A stretch of 64,000 nucleotides of DNA from positions 5,121,057 to 5,185,056 of the forward strand of contig NZ_KB913029.1 in the NCBI RefSeq assembly GCF_000384115.1, in the 5' to 3' direction. This document shows, piece by piece, positions 54,302-63,529 of the stretch. The notes beneath the pieces are model-generated. The model was not told the origin of the DNA. It was given only the letters and a program-made list of their open reading frames with translations, and made no database searches. Source of the stretch: Sporichthya polymorpha DSM 43042 (GTDB taxonomy: Bacteria; Actinomycetota; Actinomycetes; Sporichthyales; Sporichthyaceae). A program made the position numbers and the translations under genes. Numbering within the stretch: the first letter of the stretch is position 1; the number at the start of each line of letters is the position of its first letter.

Positions 54302-55254
54302 GCGACTACGGCAGCCGGTTCGGCCGGCCCGAGCCGCCCGAGGACCTCGAGGCCATCCTGGCCCGCGCCCTACGCGCGGAGGCCGACCGCGTCCACCCGG
54401 TCGGGGACGGCCTGGCCAAGATCCGCGCCCGCACCGAGGCCCGCCGCGGCGTCCTCGGCTGGTTCACCTCCGCCGCCGCCCGCCCCGCGCTGGCCGGCGG
54501 CACGCTCGTCGTCGCCCTGGTGGCCGGCACCGCCATCGGCCTGCAGGTCACCGGCGACGACGGGGGCCGGGACGTCAACGTCGTCGAGCGGGCCCCGGAC
54601 CCGGTCGCGGTCCAGCCCTTCGACGGCCCGGTCATCACCAACGAGCAGGCCGACGCGGAGCGCTACGTGCCCGAAGACCCGGGGCCGCCCATCGGCGCCG
54701 AAGGGGGCGAGGACCCCGAGGTCACCGAGGGCGTCATCGAGTCGCCGGAGAACTCGGCGTTCATCGCGCCGGTCACCGAGGAGCAGGAGCGCAACCGCGA
54801 CGACTCGGGCATCCCGGTCGACGACGGTCAGAGCAACTACGTCGCGATCCTCGCCCCGCTGTCGGGCCGCAGCTACTCCAGCCCGCTGACCGTCGCCGGG
54901 CAGGCGCGCGTGTTCGAGGCCAGCGTCACCGTCGACGTCTCGCAGAACGGCAACGTGCTCAAGCGGGCCCACGTCCAGGCGACCCAGGGCGCCCCGGAGC
55001 TCGGCGACTGGCAGGTCACCTTCGCCCTCGACCCGGGCAACTACCGGATCGACGCCTACACGCTCTCCGCCGCGGACGGCGAGACCAAGCTCGCCTCGGA
55101 CTCGATCTGGATCACGATCTCCACCCCGCCCGGGGCGGTCCAGCCGACCCCGACCCCCTCGCCGACCCCTTCCACCCCGGCGACCCCCACCCCGACCCCC
55201 GGGACCCCGACCACCACCCCGACCCCTCCCCCGCCCGGCAGCAAGATCGGCTGA
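54298..55254 (+). CDS. Membrane-anchored Gmad2-domain protein, probable partner of the SigE factor
   Basis: A 318-residue protein: cytoplasmic N-terminus (AILARALRAEADRVHPVGDG), one transmembrane helix (about 60-83), an acidic linker, then an Ig-like Gmad2 domain (VAILAPLSGRSYSSPLTVAG onward to about 280), and a long threonine-proline tail (PTPTPSPTPSTPATP). Such cytoplasmic-helix plus outside-domain design is that of a transmembrane regulator, but no anti-sigma zinc motif is present. ATG 54298 overlaps the sigma gene, so translation is coupled. Confidence 0.82.
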   Translation: MSDYGSRFGRPEPPEDLEAILARALRAEADRVHPVGDGLAKIRARTEARRGVLGWFTSAAARPALAGGTLVVALVAGTAIGLQVTGDDGGRDVNVVERAPDPVAVQPFDGPVITNEQADAERYVPEDPGPPIGAEGGEDPEVTEGVIESPENSAFIAPVTEEQERNRDDSGIPVDDGQSNYVAILAPLSGRSYSSPLTVAGQARVFEASVTVDVSQNGNVLKRAHVQATQGAPELGDWQVTFALDPGNYRIDAYTLSAADGETKLASDSIWITISTPPGAVQPTPTPSPTPSTPATPTPTPGTPTTTPTPPPPGSKIG

Positions 55255-55342
55255 TCCACGGGGGTTTCGCAGGCGGCGACGAGGCCGAGCTGCGGCTGCC
55301 GCCTCGCCGCCCAGGCGCCGAGGGTGCCGGGCTCGCGAGGCC

Positions 55343-55407
55343 CGTCTTCTCCGGCGCGCCGCGCCCATCCCGGGTGCGGAATAGGCGCGCCAGGCTGGAG
55401 AAGACGG
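55343..55407. repeat. Dispersed palindromic repeat, family 1, copy B
   Basis: CGTCTTCTCC at 55343 and GGAGAAGACG at the right end pair perfectly; the 28-base left part matches 2736-2763 at 27 of 28 positions, with a more diverged right half. Like copy A it lies between two convergent genes, here Gmad2 (+) and the unrecognised membrane gene (-), and may act as a terminator. Confidence 0.8.
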
Positions 55408-55423
55408 CGGGTGCCCGGGGCGG

Positions 55424-56449
55424 CTACTTGCCGACGGGCTTGGCGGCGCGGGGGGCGCGGGTCATCTTCTTCTCCCACGTCGCCTGCCGCTGGGCCTCGG
55501 CGGCCTGGGCCGGGGTCAGGGGGCGGGTGAGGGAGCCGACGACGGCGGCGCTGTCGAGCGGGACCGAGCCGTCCGGGGTCGAGGCGACGCGCAGGCGCGG
55601 GGCCGGGATCGCCGGGGCGGGTGTGGGGAGGACCGTCAGGGTTCGGGCGAACTCGCCGGTGTCGCCGGTCGGGACCGGCGCGGGCGCGGCGGGGCCGACG
55701 CCGACCGCCGGGACCCCCGGGAGCGCCGGGGCGCCGGGCGGGCTCGGGGCCGGAGCAACGGTCGGCTCCGCGGCCGGGGCCGGAGCCGCCGGACCGCCGG
55801 TCACGGCGGGCGCGGCGGCGGCGTCGGGGAGGCGGGGCTGCTCGTCGGAGCCGAGCGAGCCGGAGACGACGGAGTAGGCGGGAACGGCGGCGGCCATCGT
55901 CAGCGCGGCGGCGACGATCGCGCGGCGCGGGACGGGGACGCGGCGGGCCGGCCGGGGAGCGTTCTCGGCGCTCTCGGCGCGGGAGAGCCAGGCCGGGACC
56001 GGCAGGGCGTTCGGACGGGAGCCGCGGGCGGCCTTGATCTCCGCGGCCTCGGCCCGACGGCGGGCGCGCCGCTCGGCACGGGCCGCGCGCCGCTCGGCGC
56101 GCTCGGCCCGGACGTGGGCGACGGCGATGCGACGTTCGGCGCGGAGCTCGGCGCGGTCCTCGCGGCGTTCGGAGATGACGCGTCCGACGTAGGCCGGCAG
56201 CTCCTTGAAGAACCAGGCGACCAGCGCCAGGCCCGCGAGGATCTGACGCGGGATGCGGCCCGCGACCCGGCCGGCGGCGGCGAGCCCCGCGCGGATCCGG
56301 TACCCGAACATCTGGACGTGGTACGAGGTGCGCCACGCGCGGATCTGAGCCCGGGCCGCGACTGCGTAGTAACCGAGTGCACGGGCCAGACGTCCGAGCG
56401 CGGAGCGCACCAGGAGCAGGCGGTACGACGTCACACGTCGAGCGCTCAT
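55424..56449 (-). CDS. Unrecognised membrane protein, charged coiled-coil region and Ala/Pro-rich tail
   Basis: A 341-residue protein I do not recognise. Layout: basic start; hydrophobic segment at about 70-90 (ILAGLALVAWFFKELPA); long arginine/glutamate/alanine stretch at about 95-150 (RREDRAELRAERRIAVAH, ARAERRARRRAEAAE) that would form a charged helix; a second hydrophobic segment at about 170-190; then a proline/alanine-rich tail with a KKMTRAPRAAKPVGK end. ATG 56449 has GGGGGG upstream. Occupies a position between rsmE and HIT. Secreted or membrane tail likely; function unknown. Confidence 0.65.
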   Translation of the reverse strand: MSARRVTSYRLLLVRSALGRLARALGYYAVAARAQIRAWRTSYHVQMFGYRIRAGLAAAGRVAGRIPRQILAGLALVAWFFKELPAYVGRVISERREDRAELRAERRIAVAHVRAERAERRAARAERRARRRAEAAEIKAARGSRPNALPVPAWLSRAESAENAPRPARRVPVPRRAIVAAALTMAAAVPAYSVVSGSLGSDEQPRLPDAAAAPAVTGGPAAPAPAAEPTVAPAPSPPGAPALPGVPAVGVGPAAPAPVPTGDTGEFARTLTVLPTPAPAIPAPRLRVASTPDGSVPLDSAAVVGSLTRPLTPAQAAEAQRQATWEKKMTRAPRAAKPVGK

Positions 56450-56661
56450 CGATCCCCCCGGATGCTGTGGGCCCGATCCCCCCGATCGGTCCCGCACACA
56501 CATCGTGACGACTGCACCCTTGACGCGCAGGCGATTTGGGTCCCGCTTTGCGTGCGACCACCCCGTTGGCCCGGACGAATCGGGCGGGATCCGGACGGAT
56601 CGGCGAAGCGGGTTCCGGGACCGCCGTGACGAACAGTGACGGTCGATCAGCAGACGGTGGG

Positions 56662-57396
56662 TCAGGCCCAGCGGGTGGTTCGAGCCAGCAAGGCCGACAG
56701 GGCCGCGACCCCGGCCGTCGAGGTGCGCAGCACCTCCGGCCCGAGCCGCGACGCGTGGGCCCCGGCGGCCGCGAAGGCCGCGAGCTCGTGGTTGTCGATC
56801 CCACCCTCAGGCCCGACGACGAGCACGACCTCCCCCGCCGAGGGAAGCATCACGGTCGCGAGCGGATCTGACGCACCCTCATGCAAGACCAGCGCGAGCG
56901 CCGCCTCCGACAGCCGGCGCGCCACCTGGGCGGTGCTGGCGAGCGGCGACACCGTGGGGATGCGCGGCCGCCGAGCCTGCTTGGCCGCCTCGCGGGCGTG
57001 CGCGGCCCAGCGCAGCGCGGAGCGTTCCCCGCGGGCGCCGGTCCACTGCGTCACGCACCGGGCCGCGGACCACGGCACGATCTCGTCGACCCCGACCTCG
57101 GTGAGCACCTCGACCGCCAGCTCACCCCGGTCGCCCTTGGGCAGCGCCTGCACGACCGTGAACGACGGCTCCGCGGGCGGCGCCTCGGTCAGCTCGCGCA
57201 CCTGCAGGGTCAGCGTCTCCCCCACCACCGCCGCGACCACGCAGTGCGCCAGCCCGCCGGTGCCGTCGGCGAGGTCGACCTCCTCGCCGACCCGCAGCCG
57301 CCGGACCTTCGCCGCGTGCCGCCCCTCGGCCCCGCCGAGCACGACCTCGTCGGCCCCGAGCTGTCCCGGGTCGACGAAGAACAGCGGCGCCGTCAC
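56662..57396 (-). CDS. rsmE: 16S rRNA (uracil1498-N3)-methyltransferase
   Basis: A 244-residue SPOUT methyltransferase. N-terminal PUA-like part (HAAKVRRLRVGEEVDLADG), then the SPOUT knot with VLVVGPEGGIDNHELAAF and RLGPEVLRTSTAGVAALS, the SAM-binding hallmark. GTG 57396 starts 7 bases after the dnaJ stop, so it is in the hrcA-dnaJ-rsmE operon, the usual order. Confidence 0.95.
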   Translation of the reverse strand: MTAPLFFVDPGQLGADEVVLGGAEGRHAAKVRRLRVGEEVDLADGTGGLAHCVVAAVVGETLTLQVRELTEAPPAEPSFTVVQALPKGDRGELAVEVLTEVGVDEIVPWSAARCVTQWTGARGERSALRWAAHAREAAKQARRPRIPTVSPLASTAQVARRLSEAALALVLHEGASDPLATVMLPSAGEVVLVVGPEGGIDNHELAAFAAAGAHASRLGPEVLRTSTAGVAALSALLARTTRWA

Positions 57397-57403
57397 CGCC
57401 GGA

Positions 57404-58531
57404 TCAACGTCCGCCGAAGATGTCGCGGATCTTCGAGAAGACGTTGGGCTGCCCGGTGGACAGGTCGCCGGTCGGGTGCTCCTCGCCGCGGAGACGGGCG
57501 AGCTCCCGGAGCAACTTCTCCTGCTCGGCGTCGAGCTTGGTCGGCGTCACGACCTCGATGTGCACGATCAGGTCACCGCGCCCCGAGCCCCGCAGGTGCG
57601 GGACGCCGCGGGCCGGCACACGCTCGAGATGCCCGGACTGGGTGCCCGGCTTCACGTGCAGCTGGAACGGCCCGTCGAGCGTCTCGATCGGCAGCGAGGC
57701 GCCGAGCGCCGCGGCCGTCATCGGGAGCCGGACCTCGACGTGCAGGTCGTCGCCCTGCCGCGTGAAGTGCGGGTGCGGCGCCTCGATGATCTCGACGTAC
57801 AGGTCCCCGGGCGGGCCGCCGCCGGGGCCGACCTCGCCCTCGCCGGAGAGCTGGATTCGCGTCCCCGTGTCGACGCCCGCGGGGATCTTCACCTTGAGCG
57901 TCCGCCGGCTGCGCACGCGCCCCTCGCCCGCGCACTCGGGGCAAGGCGACGGGATCACCGTGCCGTAGCCGCGGCACTGGTTGCACGGCCGCGACGTCAT
58001 GACCTGGCCGAGGAACGAACGCTGGACGCTGGAGATCTCACCGCGGCCGTGGCAGATGTCGCACGTCACCGGCTCCGAACCGGGCGCGCAGCCGTCGCCG
58101 CCGCAGCGGTTGCAGACGACGGCGGTGTCGAGCGTGAGCTCGCGGGTGGTGCCGAAGGCGGCGTCCGCGAGCGGAATCTCCAGGCGCAGCAGGGCGTCCT
58201 GGCCGCGCTGCACGCGGCTGCGCGGGCCGCGGGTCTGCCCGCCGCCGAAGAAGGCGTCCATGATGTCGCCGAAGCCGAAGCCGGCACCCCCGAACGGGTT
58301 GCCGCCGCCCCCGCCGGGCTGCAGCGGGTCCCCGCCGAGGTCGTACATCTGACGCTTCTTCGGGTCGGACAGCACCTCGTAGGCGGCCGTGACCTCCTTG
58401 AAACGATCCGCGGCGTCGGGCGCGGAGTTGACGTCCGGGTGCAGCTCGCGCGCGAGCTTCCGGTACGCCTTCTTGATCTCGTCCGGCCCGGCGTCCCGGG
58501 ACACGCCGAGGACGCCGTAGTAGTCCGCCAC
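57404..58531 (-). CDS. dnaJ: Molecular chaperone DnaJ (DnaJ2 type)
   Basis: A 375-residue co-chaperone of DnaK. J-domain with HPD at 31-33, a glycine-rich region ([19 protein letters not shown]), four zinc-finger repeats ([32 protein letters not shown]) and a C-terminal substrate-binding domain. Its place after hrcA marks it as the second actinobacterial DnaJ. It begins 18 bases after the hrcA stop. Confidence 0.96.
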   Translation of the reverse strand: MADYYGVLGVSRDAGPDEIKKAYRKLARELHPDVNSAPDAADRFKEVTAAYEVLSDPKKRQMYDLGGDPLQPGGGGGNPFGGAGFGFGDIMDAFFGGGQTRGPRSRVQRGQDALLRLEIPLADAAFGTTRELTLDTAVVCNRCGGDGCAPGSEPVTCDICHGRGEISSVQRSFLGQVMTSRPCNQCRGYGTVIPSPCPECAGEGRVRSRRTLKVKIPAGVDTGTRIQLSGEGEVGPGGGPPGDLYVEIIEAPHPHFTRQGDDLHVEVRLPMTAAALGASLPIETLDGPFQLHVKPGTQSGHLERVPARGVPHLRGSGRGDLIVHIEVVTPTKLDAEQEKLLRELARLRGEEHPTGDLSTGQPNVFSKIRDIFGGR

Positions 58532-58549
58532 TGTGGTTGTCCGCCCGTC

Positions 58550-59578
58550 CTACTTCTCGTCGGAGAGGATGTGGCCGACGTAGCGCGCCACGGCGCGCAC
58601 CGCACCCATCGTGCCCGGGTAGTCCATCCGGGTCGGCCCGATCACGCCCAGCCGGGCGACGACCTCGCGGTGACCGTACCCGGAGGCGACGACCGAGGTA
58701 CCGGCCAGGCTCTCCAAGCTGTTCTCGTGCCCGATCCGCACGCTGACGTCCGGGGAGTTCGCCTGGTGCAGCAGGCGCATCAGCACGACCTGCTCCTCCA
58801 ACGCCTCGAGGACGACGCCGAGCGAGTCGGTGAAGTCCTGCCCGGCGCGCGTGAGGTTCGCCGCACCGGCCATCACGACGCGCTGGTCGTGACTGTCGTC
58901 GATCATCTCGCGCAGCGCCGCGATGACGGTCCCGACGACCGTGCCGTCCACGCTCCCCGGCGGCGCCGGCCAGTTCTGCCCGAGCAGGGTCACCGCGTCC
59001 GCGGCCTGGGACAGCCGCTGGCCGTCCAGCACGGCGTTGAGGCGGGCCCGCAGGTCCGGCAGCAGGTCCTCACTGGTCACGACGGGGACGTCGACGACGC
59101 GCTGCTCGACCCGCCCGGTGTCGGTGATCAGCACCAGCATCACGCGGCCCGGACCCGTGGAGAGCACCTCGAGGTGCCGCACCGTGGCCGTCGACAGCGA
59201 CGGGTACTGGACCACCGCGACCTGCCGCGTGAGCTGCGCGAGCAGCCGCACGGTGCGGTCGACGACGTCGTCGAGGTTGATCGCCGAGTCCAGGAACTGC
59301 TGGATCGCCCGCCGCTCGGGCGAGGTCAGCGGCCGCACGCCGGCCAGGCGGTCGACGAACAGGCGGTAGCCCTTGTCGGTCGGCACCCGCCCCGCGCTGG
59401 TGTGTGGCTGGGCGATGTAGCCCTCCTCCTCCAGCACGGCCATGTCGTTGCGGATCGTGGCCGGGGAGACGCCGAGGTTGTGCCGCTCGACCAGCGTCTT
59501 CGAGCCCACGGGCTCCTCGGTCGAGACGTAGTCCTGCACGATCGCGCGGAGCACGGCGAGCTTGCGTTCGTCCAGCAC
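58550..59578 (-). CDS. hrcA: Heat-inducible transcription repressor HrcA
   Basis: Represses heat-shock genes at CIRCE elements. The 342-residue protein has the winged helix ([17 protein letters not shown] ... [20 protein letters not shown], then [18 protein letters not shown]), then the GAF-like domain. GTG 59578 is chosen: GGGGAGG lies seven bases upstream, and a longer in-frame start at 59620 would overlap the CIRCE-like dyad. First gene of hrcA-dnaJ-rsmE. Confidence 0.95.
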   Translation of the reverse strand: MLDERKLAVLRAIVQDYVSTEEPVGSKTLVERHNLGVSPATIRNDMAVLEEEGYIAQPHTSAGRVPTDKGYRLFVDRLAGVRPLTSPERRAIQQFLDSAINLDDVVDRTVRLLAQLTRQVAVVQYPSLSTATVRHLEVLSTGPGRVMLVLITDTGRVEQRVVDVPVVTSEDLLPDLRARLNAVLDGQRLSQAADAVTLLGQNWPAPPGSVDGTVVGTVIAALREMIDDSHDQRVVMAGAANLTRAGQDFTDSLGVVLEALEEQVVLMRLLHQANSPDVSVRIGHENSLESLAGTSVVASGYGHREVVARLGVIGPTRMDYPGTMGAVRAVARYVGHILSDEK

Positions 59579-59607
59579 GCCGCACCTCCCCGCATCGAGC
59601 TCGACCG

Positions 59608-59634
59608 TTGGCACTCTCACCTGGTGAGTGACAG
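59608..59634 (-). promoter_or_regulatory. CIRCE-like operator upstream of hrcA
   Basis: On the hrcA strand, CTGTCACTC-N9-GAGTGCCAA resembles the CIRCE consensus TTAGCACTC-N9-GAGTGCTAA; the right arm differs at one base and the left at four. It is 30 bases upstream of hrcA with the correct 9-base spacer, so it is probably a weak autoregulatory site. Confidence 0.62.
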
Positions 59635-59692
59635 TTTAGCCGCGCCGCGCGCCGTCCGAACCTGCTCGCCCATCGCCATTAACGTCTGACGG

Positions 59693-60556
59693 ATGCGCTC
59701 GAACATGCCCGGCGACCACTACGGCGCCGACGTCCTCGCCGGGAACTGGCGGCGGCCCCGGGCCGTCCCGGCCGTCCCGGCCGACCGGGACGTCGTCGTC
59801 GAGGAGGTCGACACCGGTTTCTGCGGCGCCGTGGTGCGCTGCGACAAGATGCCCGGCGGCTGGGTGGTCACCCTCGCGGACCGGCACGACAAGCACCGCA
59901 CGTTCCCGCTCGGCCCCGGCTTCCTGATCGACGGCAAGCCGGTCACGCTGACGCCCCCGAGCGCCCCCGCCGCGGCCAAGGTCCCGGCCCGGACCGCGTC
60001 CGGCTCGGTGGCGGTGCCCCGCGCCCGCGCCCGCGTCGCCCGGGCCAGCCGGATCTACGTCGAGGGCCGCCACGACGCCGAACTGGTCGAGAAGGTCTGG
60101 GGCGACGACCTGCGGCACGAAGGCGTCGTCGTCGAGTACCTGGAGGGCGTGGACGACCTGCCCGCGATCGTCGCCGAGTTCCGGCCCGCCCCGGGCCGCC
60201 GGCTCGGCGTGCTGGTCGACCACCTCGTCGAGGGCAGCAAGGAGAGCCGGATCGCGGCCGCCGTGCGGAACCCGCACGTGCTCGTCGTCGGCCACCCGTA
60301 CATCGACATCTGGCAGGCGGTCCGCCCCCAGGTGCTGCGGATCGACGCCTGGCCGGACGTACCCCGCGGCCGCCCGTGGAAGGAAGGCGTGATCGACGCC
60401 CTCGGCTGGAACTGCGAGAGCCACGTCGCGTGGAAGCGGATCCTCGCCTCCGTCCGCACCTGGACGGACCTGGAGCCGGCCCTGCTCGGCCGCGTCGAGG
60501 AGCTGATCGACTTCGTCACCACGGGCGACGCTGCCGAGGGCGCGGCCGAGGACTGA
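59693..60556 (+). CDS. DUF3097-family protein
   Basis: A 287-residue protein of the actinobacterial DUF3097 family, recognised by GDHYGADVLAGNWRRP at the start, RIYVEGRHDAELVEKVWGDD in the middle (resembling a TOPRIM-like DxD/VEGRHDAEL), and RPWKEGVIDALGW later. Usually encoded beside hrcA and hemW. Enzymatic function unknown. ATG 59693 or 59705; neither has a strong ribosome site. Followed by a small membrane protein 3 bases after its stop. Confidence 0.85.
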   Translation: MRSNMPGDHYGADVLAGNWRRPRAVPAVPADRDVVVEEVDTGFCGAVVRCDKMPGGWVVTLADRHDKHRTFPLGPGFLIDGKPVTLTPPSAPAAAKVPARTASGSVAVPRARARVARASRIYVEGRHDAELVEKVWGDDLRHEGVVVEYLEGVDDLPAIVAEFRPAPGRRLGVLVDHLVEGSKESRIAAAVRNPHVLVVGHPYIDIWQAVRPQVLRIDAWPDVPRGRPWKEGVIDALGWNCESHVAWKRILASVRTWTDLEPALLGRVEELIDFVTTGDAAEGAAED

Positions 60557-60559
60557 ACC

Positions 60560-60943
60560 GTGCCCACGCAGTCCGAACGACGCCGGGCGGCGATCGCGCA
60601 CGTCGCCTCGATCCCCGGCATGGCGATCGGCCTCGGGTTCGTCGGGCCGCTGATCGCGCTGCGCGTGCTGACCCGCGGCTCGACGTTCGTGCGCACGCAC
60701 GCCGTCGCGGCGGTGAACTTCAATCTCACCGTCGGGCTGGTCGGGCTGGCCGGGCTGATCGGGGCCGCGTCGCTGTCCCGGGTCGGCGACGACGGCGGGC
60801 CGGACTGGGCCGCGGGTGCGACGGTCGTCCTGGTCGTGCTGCTGACGGTCGGCTGGTTCCTGCTCACGGTCCGCGCCGCGATGGCGGCCCGGTACGGCGA
60901 GGCGTACCGCTACCCGGTCGCGGCGCCGTTCCTGCGGGTGTGA
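60560..60943 (+). CDS. DUF4870-like small membrane protein
   Basis: A 127-residue protein with three hydrophobic segments (about 15-33, 50-75, 82-105) and a VRTHAVAAVNFNLT motif typical of the DUF4870/Tic20-like family. GTG 60560 follows the DUF3097 gene by 3 bases, so they are likely co-transcribed. Its stop lies 3 bases from that of the opposing PucR gene. Confidence 0.75.
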   Translation: MPTQSERRRAAIAHVASIPGMAIGLGFVGPLIALRVLTRGSTFVRTHAVAAVNFNLTVGLVGLAGLIGAASLSRVGDDGGPDWAAGATVVLVVLLTVGWFLLTVRAAMAARYGEAYRYPVAAPFLRV

Positions 60944-60946
60944 CGG

Positions 60947-62227
60947 TCAGTCCGCCCGCAGCACGGCCGGACCGAGGAGGTGGCAGGCCCGCAGGGCGAA
61001 CTCGACGTCGAAGCGCTCGGCCCGCAGTGGCCGGCCGCAGAGCTGCTCGGCCTTGGTGATCCGGTACTGGACCGAGTTCTTGTGCAGGTTCAGCAGTTCG
61101 GCGGCGGCGGTGTAGCTGCCGTTGGTCGCGAGGAAGACGCGCAGGGTCTCGCGCAGCCGTTCGGCGTTCTCGTCGTCCGCCGCCAGCGGTCCGAGGGTGT
61201 CGGCGACGAACGCGCGCGCGGCGGGGAGGTCGTGGCAGAGCAGCGCGACCGCGCCGACGTCGGCGAAGTCGGTGACCGGCCCGCCCGCCGCACCCGCGAC
61301 GACCGCGACGCGCTTGGCCTGCTCCGCCTGCCGGTGTGTGACCCGGAACCCGGCGAGGCCGGCACCGGGCCGGCCGAGGGCGATCCGCGGCGCCGGCCCG
61401 TCGGCGTCGGCGAGGGCGTCGGCCAGTTTGCCGACGTCGGGCCCGTCGCCCGGGCGGGAGAACCAGACGGTGGCGCTCCCCTCGTCCCGCGCGCTGAACA
61501 GGTACTGCCCACCGACCAGGGTCGCGGCCGCGGCGCACGAGCGCTCCAGGCGGATCAGCTCGTCCCCGCGCAGCGGGCCGCCCTCGTCGAACCAGACCGC
61601 GACCGCGACGTGCACCTGCGCGAGCGGGTAGCCGAGCGCGCGCTCGGCCGCGCGGACCTCGACGTCCTCACCCTCGAGCAGGACGCGGATCCGCGAGGCG
61701 CGCAGCGTCGAGTCGTTGCGGGCCCACGCCTCCCGCTCGGTCTCGTAGGCGAGCACGACGAGCTCGGAGACGGAGTCCACGAACGCCGCGGACTCGCGCA
61801 CCACGACGGCGCTCGCGGCCGCGACCGTCCTGGGGTTGCCGGCCGGGTCGGTGCTGATCTCGTGAAGCATCGCCTCCACGAAGTCGGCGTGCCCGAGCCG
61901 GTAGGCACGCAGCAGCGCAGAGAGCGGGATCCCCTGCTGCGCCAGGCGCCGGGCGTACTGCGCGGCCGCCGGGGCCGGCTCGACGACGTGCGGGTCGATC
62001 CCCTGCTCCAGCAGGTGCAGCGCGACGGCGACGTTTGCCTCGGTGCTCGCGGCCAGCATCGCCTGCATCTCGTCGTCGTGCTGCAGCGGGGGGATCACCA
62101 CGGCGAACCGGTCGACCATCCCGGCGATGAACTCGCTCCGGCGCGCGTCCAACCGGCGGGCCGCCGCGGCGATCAGCGCGGCGCCGAGTTCCCGGTCGGG
62201 GGCAGGGGCAGGCACCCTCGGGACCAT
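60947..62227 (-). CDS. PucR/CdaR-family transcriptional regulator, second copy
   Basis: A 426-residue regulator of the same family as the one at 50796, with N-terminal helical region (QYARRLAQQGIPLSALLRAY), a middle region, and a C-terminal helix-turn-helix (SYTAAAELLNLHKNSVQYRI). It follows hemW by 20 bases on the same strand and may share its transcript. ATG 62227 is used; a larger open frame extends further but overlaps hemW. Target unknown. Confidence 0.87.
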   Translation of the reverse strand: MVPRVPAPAPDRELGAALIAAAARRLDARRSEFIAGMVDRFAVVIPPLQHDDEMQAMLAASTEANVAVALHLLEQGIDPHVVEPAPAAAQYARRLAQQGIPLSALLRAYRLGHADFVEAMLHEISTDPAGNPRTVAAASAVVVRESAAFVDSVSELVVLAYETEREAWARNDSTLRASRIRVLLEGEDVEVRAAERALGYPLAQVHVAVAVWFDEGGPLRGDELIRLERSCAAAATLVGGQYLFSARDEGSATVWFSRPGDGPDVGKLADALADADGPAPRIALGRPGAGLAGFRVTHRQAEQAKRVAVVAGAAGGPVTDFADVGAVALLCHDLPAARAFVADTLGPLAADDENAERLRETLRVFLATNGSYTAAAELLNLHKNSVQYRITKAEQLCGRPLRAERFDVEFALRACHLLGPAVLRAD

Positions 62228-62247
62228 AACCCCGCGGACGGGATCCG

Positions 62248-63477
62248 TCAGGCGGTCAGCGAACGGACGACCGCGTCGGCGAGCAACCGGCCACGCAGCG
62301 TCAGCACCGCGCGCCCGACCGCGAGCGCGGTGGCGTCGAGGAGCCCGTCGGCGGCGGCGCGCTCGGCGACGCGGCGGCCGGCCGGATCCAGGTCGGCGAG
62401 CGCGAGGCCCTCGACGAGGCGGATCCCGAGCAGGACGTGCTCCAGGTGCCGCTCGTCCGCCGACAGCACCTCGCGGCCCGCTCCCGGGCTCGCCCCGGTG
62501 CCGATCCGTGCCGCGTACTCCCGCGGGTGGCGCACGTTCCACCAGCGCACCCCGCCGACGTGGCTGTGCGCGCCCGGCCCGATCCCCCACCAGTCCGCGC
62601 CGGTCCAGTACAGGACGTTGTGGCGGCACCGCGCCGCCGGCGAGGTGGCCCAGTTCGAGACCTCGTACCAGGACAGTCCCGCGGCGCCGAACGCGGCGTC
62701 GGCGATCTCGTAGCGGGCGGCGAGCACGTCGTCGTCGGGGGCGGGCAGCTCGCCGCGGCGGACGCGCGCCGCGAGCCGCGTGCCGTCCTCGACGATCAGC
62801 GCGTAGGCGCTCACGTGGTCGGGCGCGGCCGCGAGCGCCGCCGCGATCGAGTTCTCCCAGTCGGCGTCGGTCTCCCCCGGGGTGCCGTAGATCAGGTCGA
62901 GGTTGACGCCGGCGAACCCGGCCTCGCGGGCCCAGCGGGCGCACTCGGCCGCCCGACCCGGGGTGTGCGTGCGGTCGAGGATCTGCAGCACCCGGGTCGA
63001 GGAGCTCTGCATCCCGAACGAGATCCGGGTGAACCCGGCGTCGACCAGACCCTCCAGCGCCTTCGCGTCGACGCTGTCCGGGTTGGACTCCACCGTCACC
63101 TCCGCGTCCAGGGCGAGGCCGAACTCGTCGCGGACGACCTGCAGCAGGCCGCCCAACTGACGGGGCGTCAGGAGAGTGGGAGTGCCGCCGCCGACGAAGA
63201 CCGTGGAGACCGGCGGCGGCGCCACGCCCTGCGCGGCGAGAACGCCCGCCGCGAAGCGGATCTCCGCCGCGGCGTGCTCGGGGTACTCCTCGCGCGAGGC
63301 GCCGGGGCCGAGCTCGGTCGCGGTGTAGGTGTTGAAGTCGCAGTAGCCGCAGCGGCTCGCACAGAACGGGACGTGCAGGTAGATCGCGAACGGCCGCGTG
63401 CCCACCCCGGCCACCGCCGCCGGCGGCAGCGCACCGTCGGCGGGGACCGGCTCGCCCGCCGGGGGCAGCCCGGCCAT
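62248..63477 (-). CDS. hemW: Radical-SAM protein HemW, heme chaperone
   Basis: A 409-residue radical-SAM protein: cluster motif CxxxCxxC at C39, C43, C46 (VPFCASRCGYCDFN), and the HemW heme-binding HNxxYW motif (CRHNVLYWTG), which separates it from HemN. Thought to transfer heme to respiratory enzymes, formerly called coproporphyrinogen oxidase-like. The family N-terminus is reached by ATG 63477. Near hrcA as in many actinobacteria. Confidence 0.93.
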   Translation of the reverse strand: MAGLPPAGEPVPADGALPPAAVAGVGTRPFAIYLHVPFCASRCGYCDFNTYTATELGPGASREEYPEHAAAEIRFAAGVLAAQGVAPPPVSTVFVGGGTPTLLTPRQLGGLLQVVRDEFGLALDAEVTVESNPDSVDAKALEGLVDAGFTRISFGMQSSSTRVLQILDRTHTPGRAAECARWAREAGFAGVNLDLIYGTPGETDADWENSIAAALAAAPDHVSAYALIVEDGTRLAARVRRGELPAPDDDVLAARYEIADAAFGAAGLSWYEVSNWATSPAARCRHNVLYWTGADWWGIGPGAHSHVGGVRWWNVRHPREYAARIGTGASPGAGREVLSADERHLEHVLLGIRLVEGLALADLDPAGRRVAERAAADGLLDATALAVGRAVLTLRGRLLADAVVRSLTA

Positions 63478-63529
63478 CAGTGACGCGCCATCAGTCGCAC
63501 CGTTCGGTCGCGCAGTGGTCCGGCGCGTC

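Noticed and set aside
55255-55342. Further coding sequence downstream of the Gmad2 gene
   Set aside because: No frame with a start and ribosome site fits; the GC-rich stretch leads into the repeat copy.
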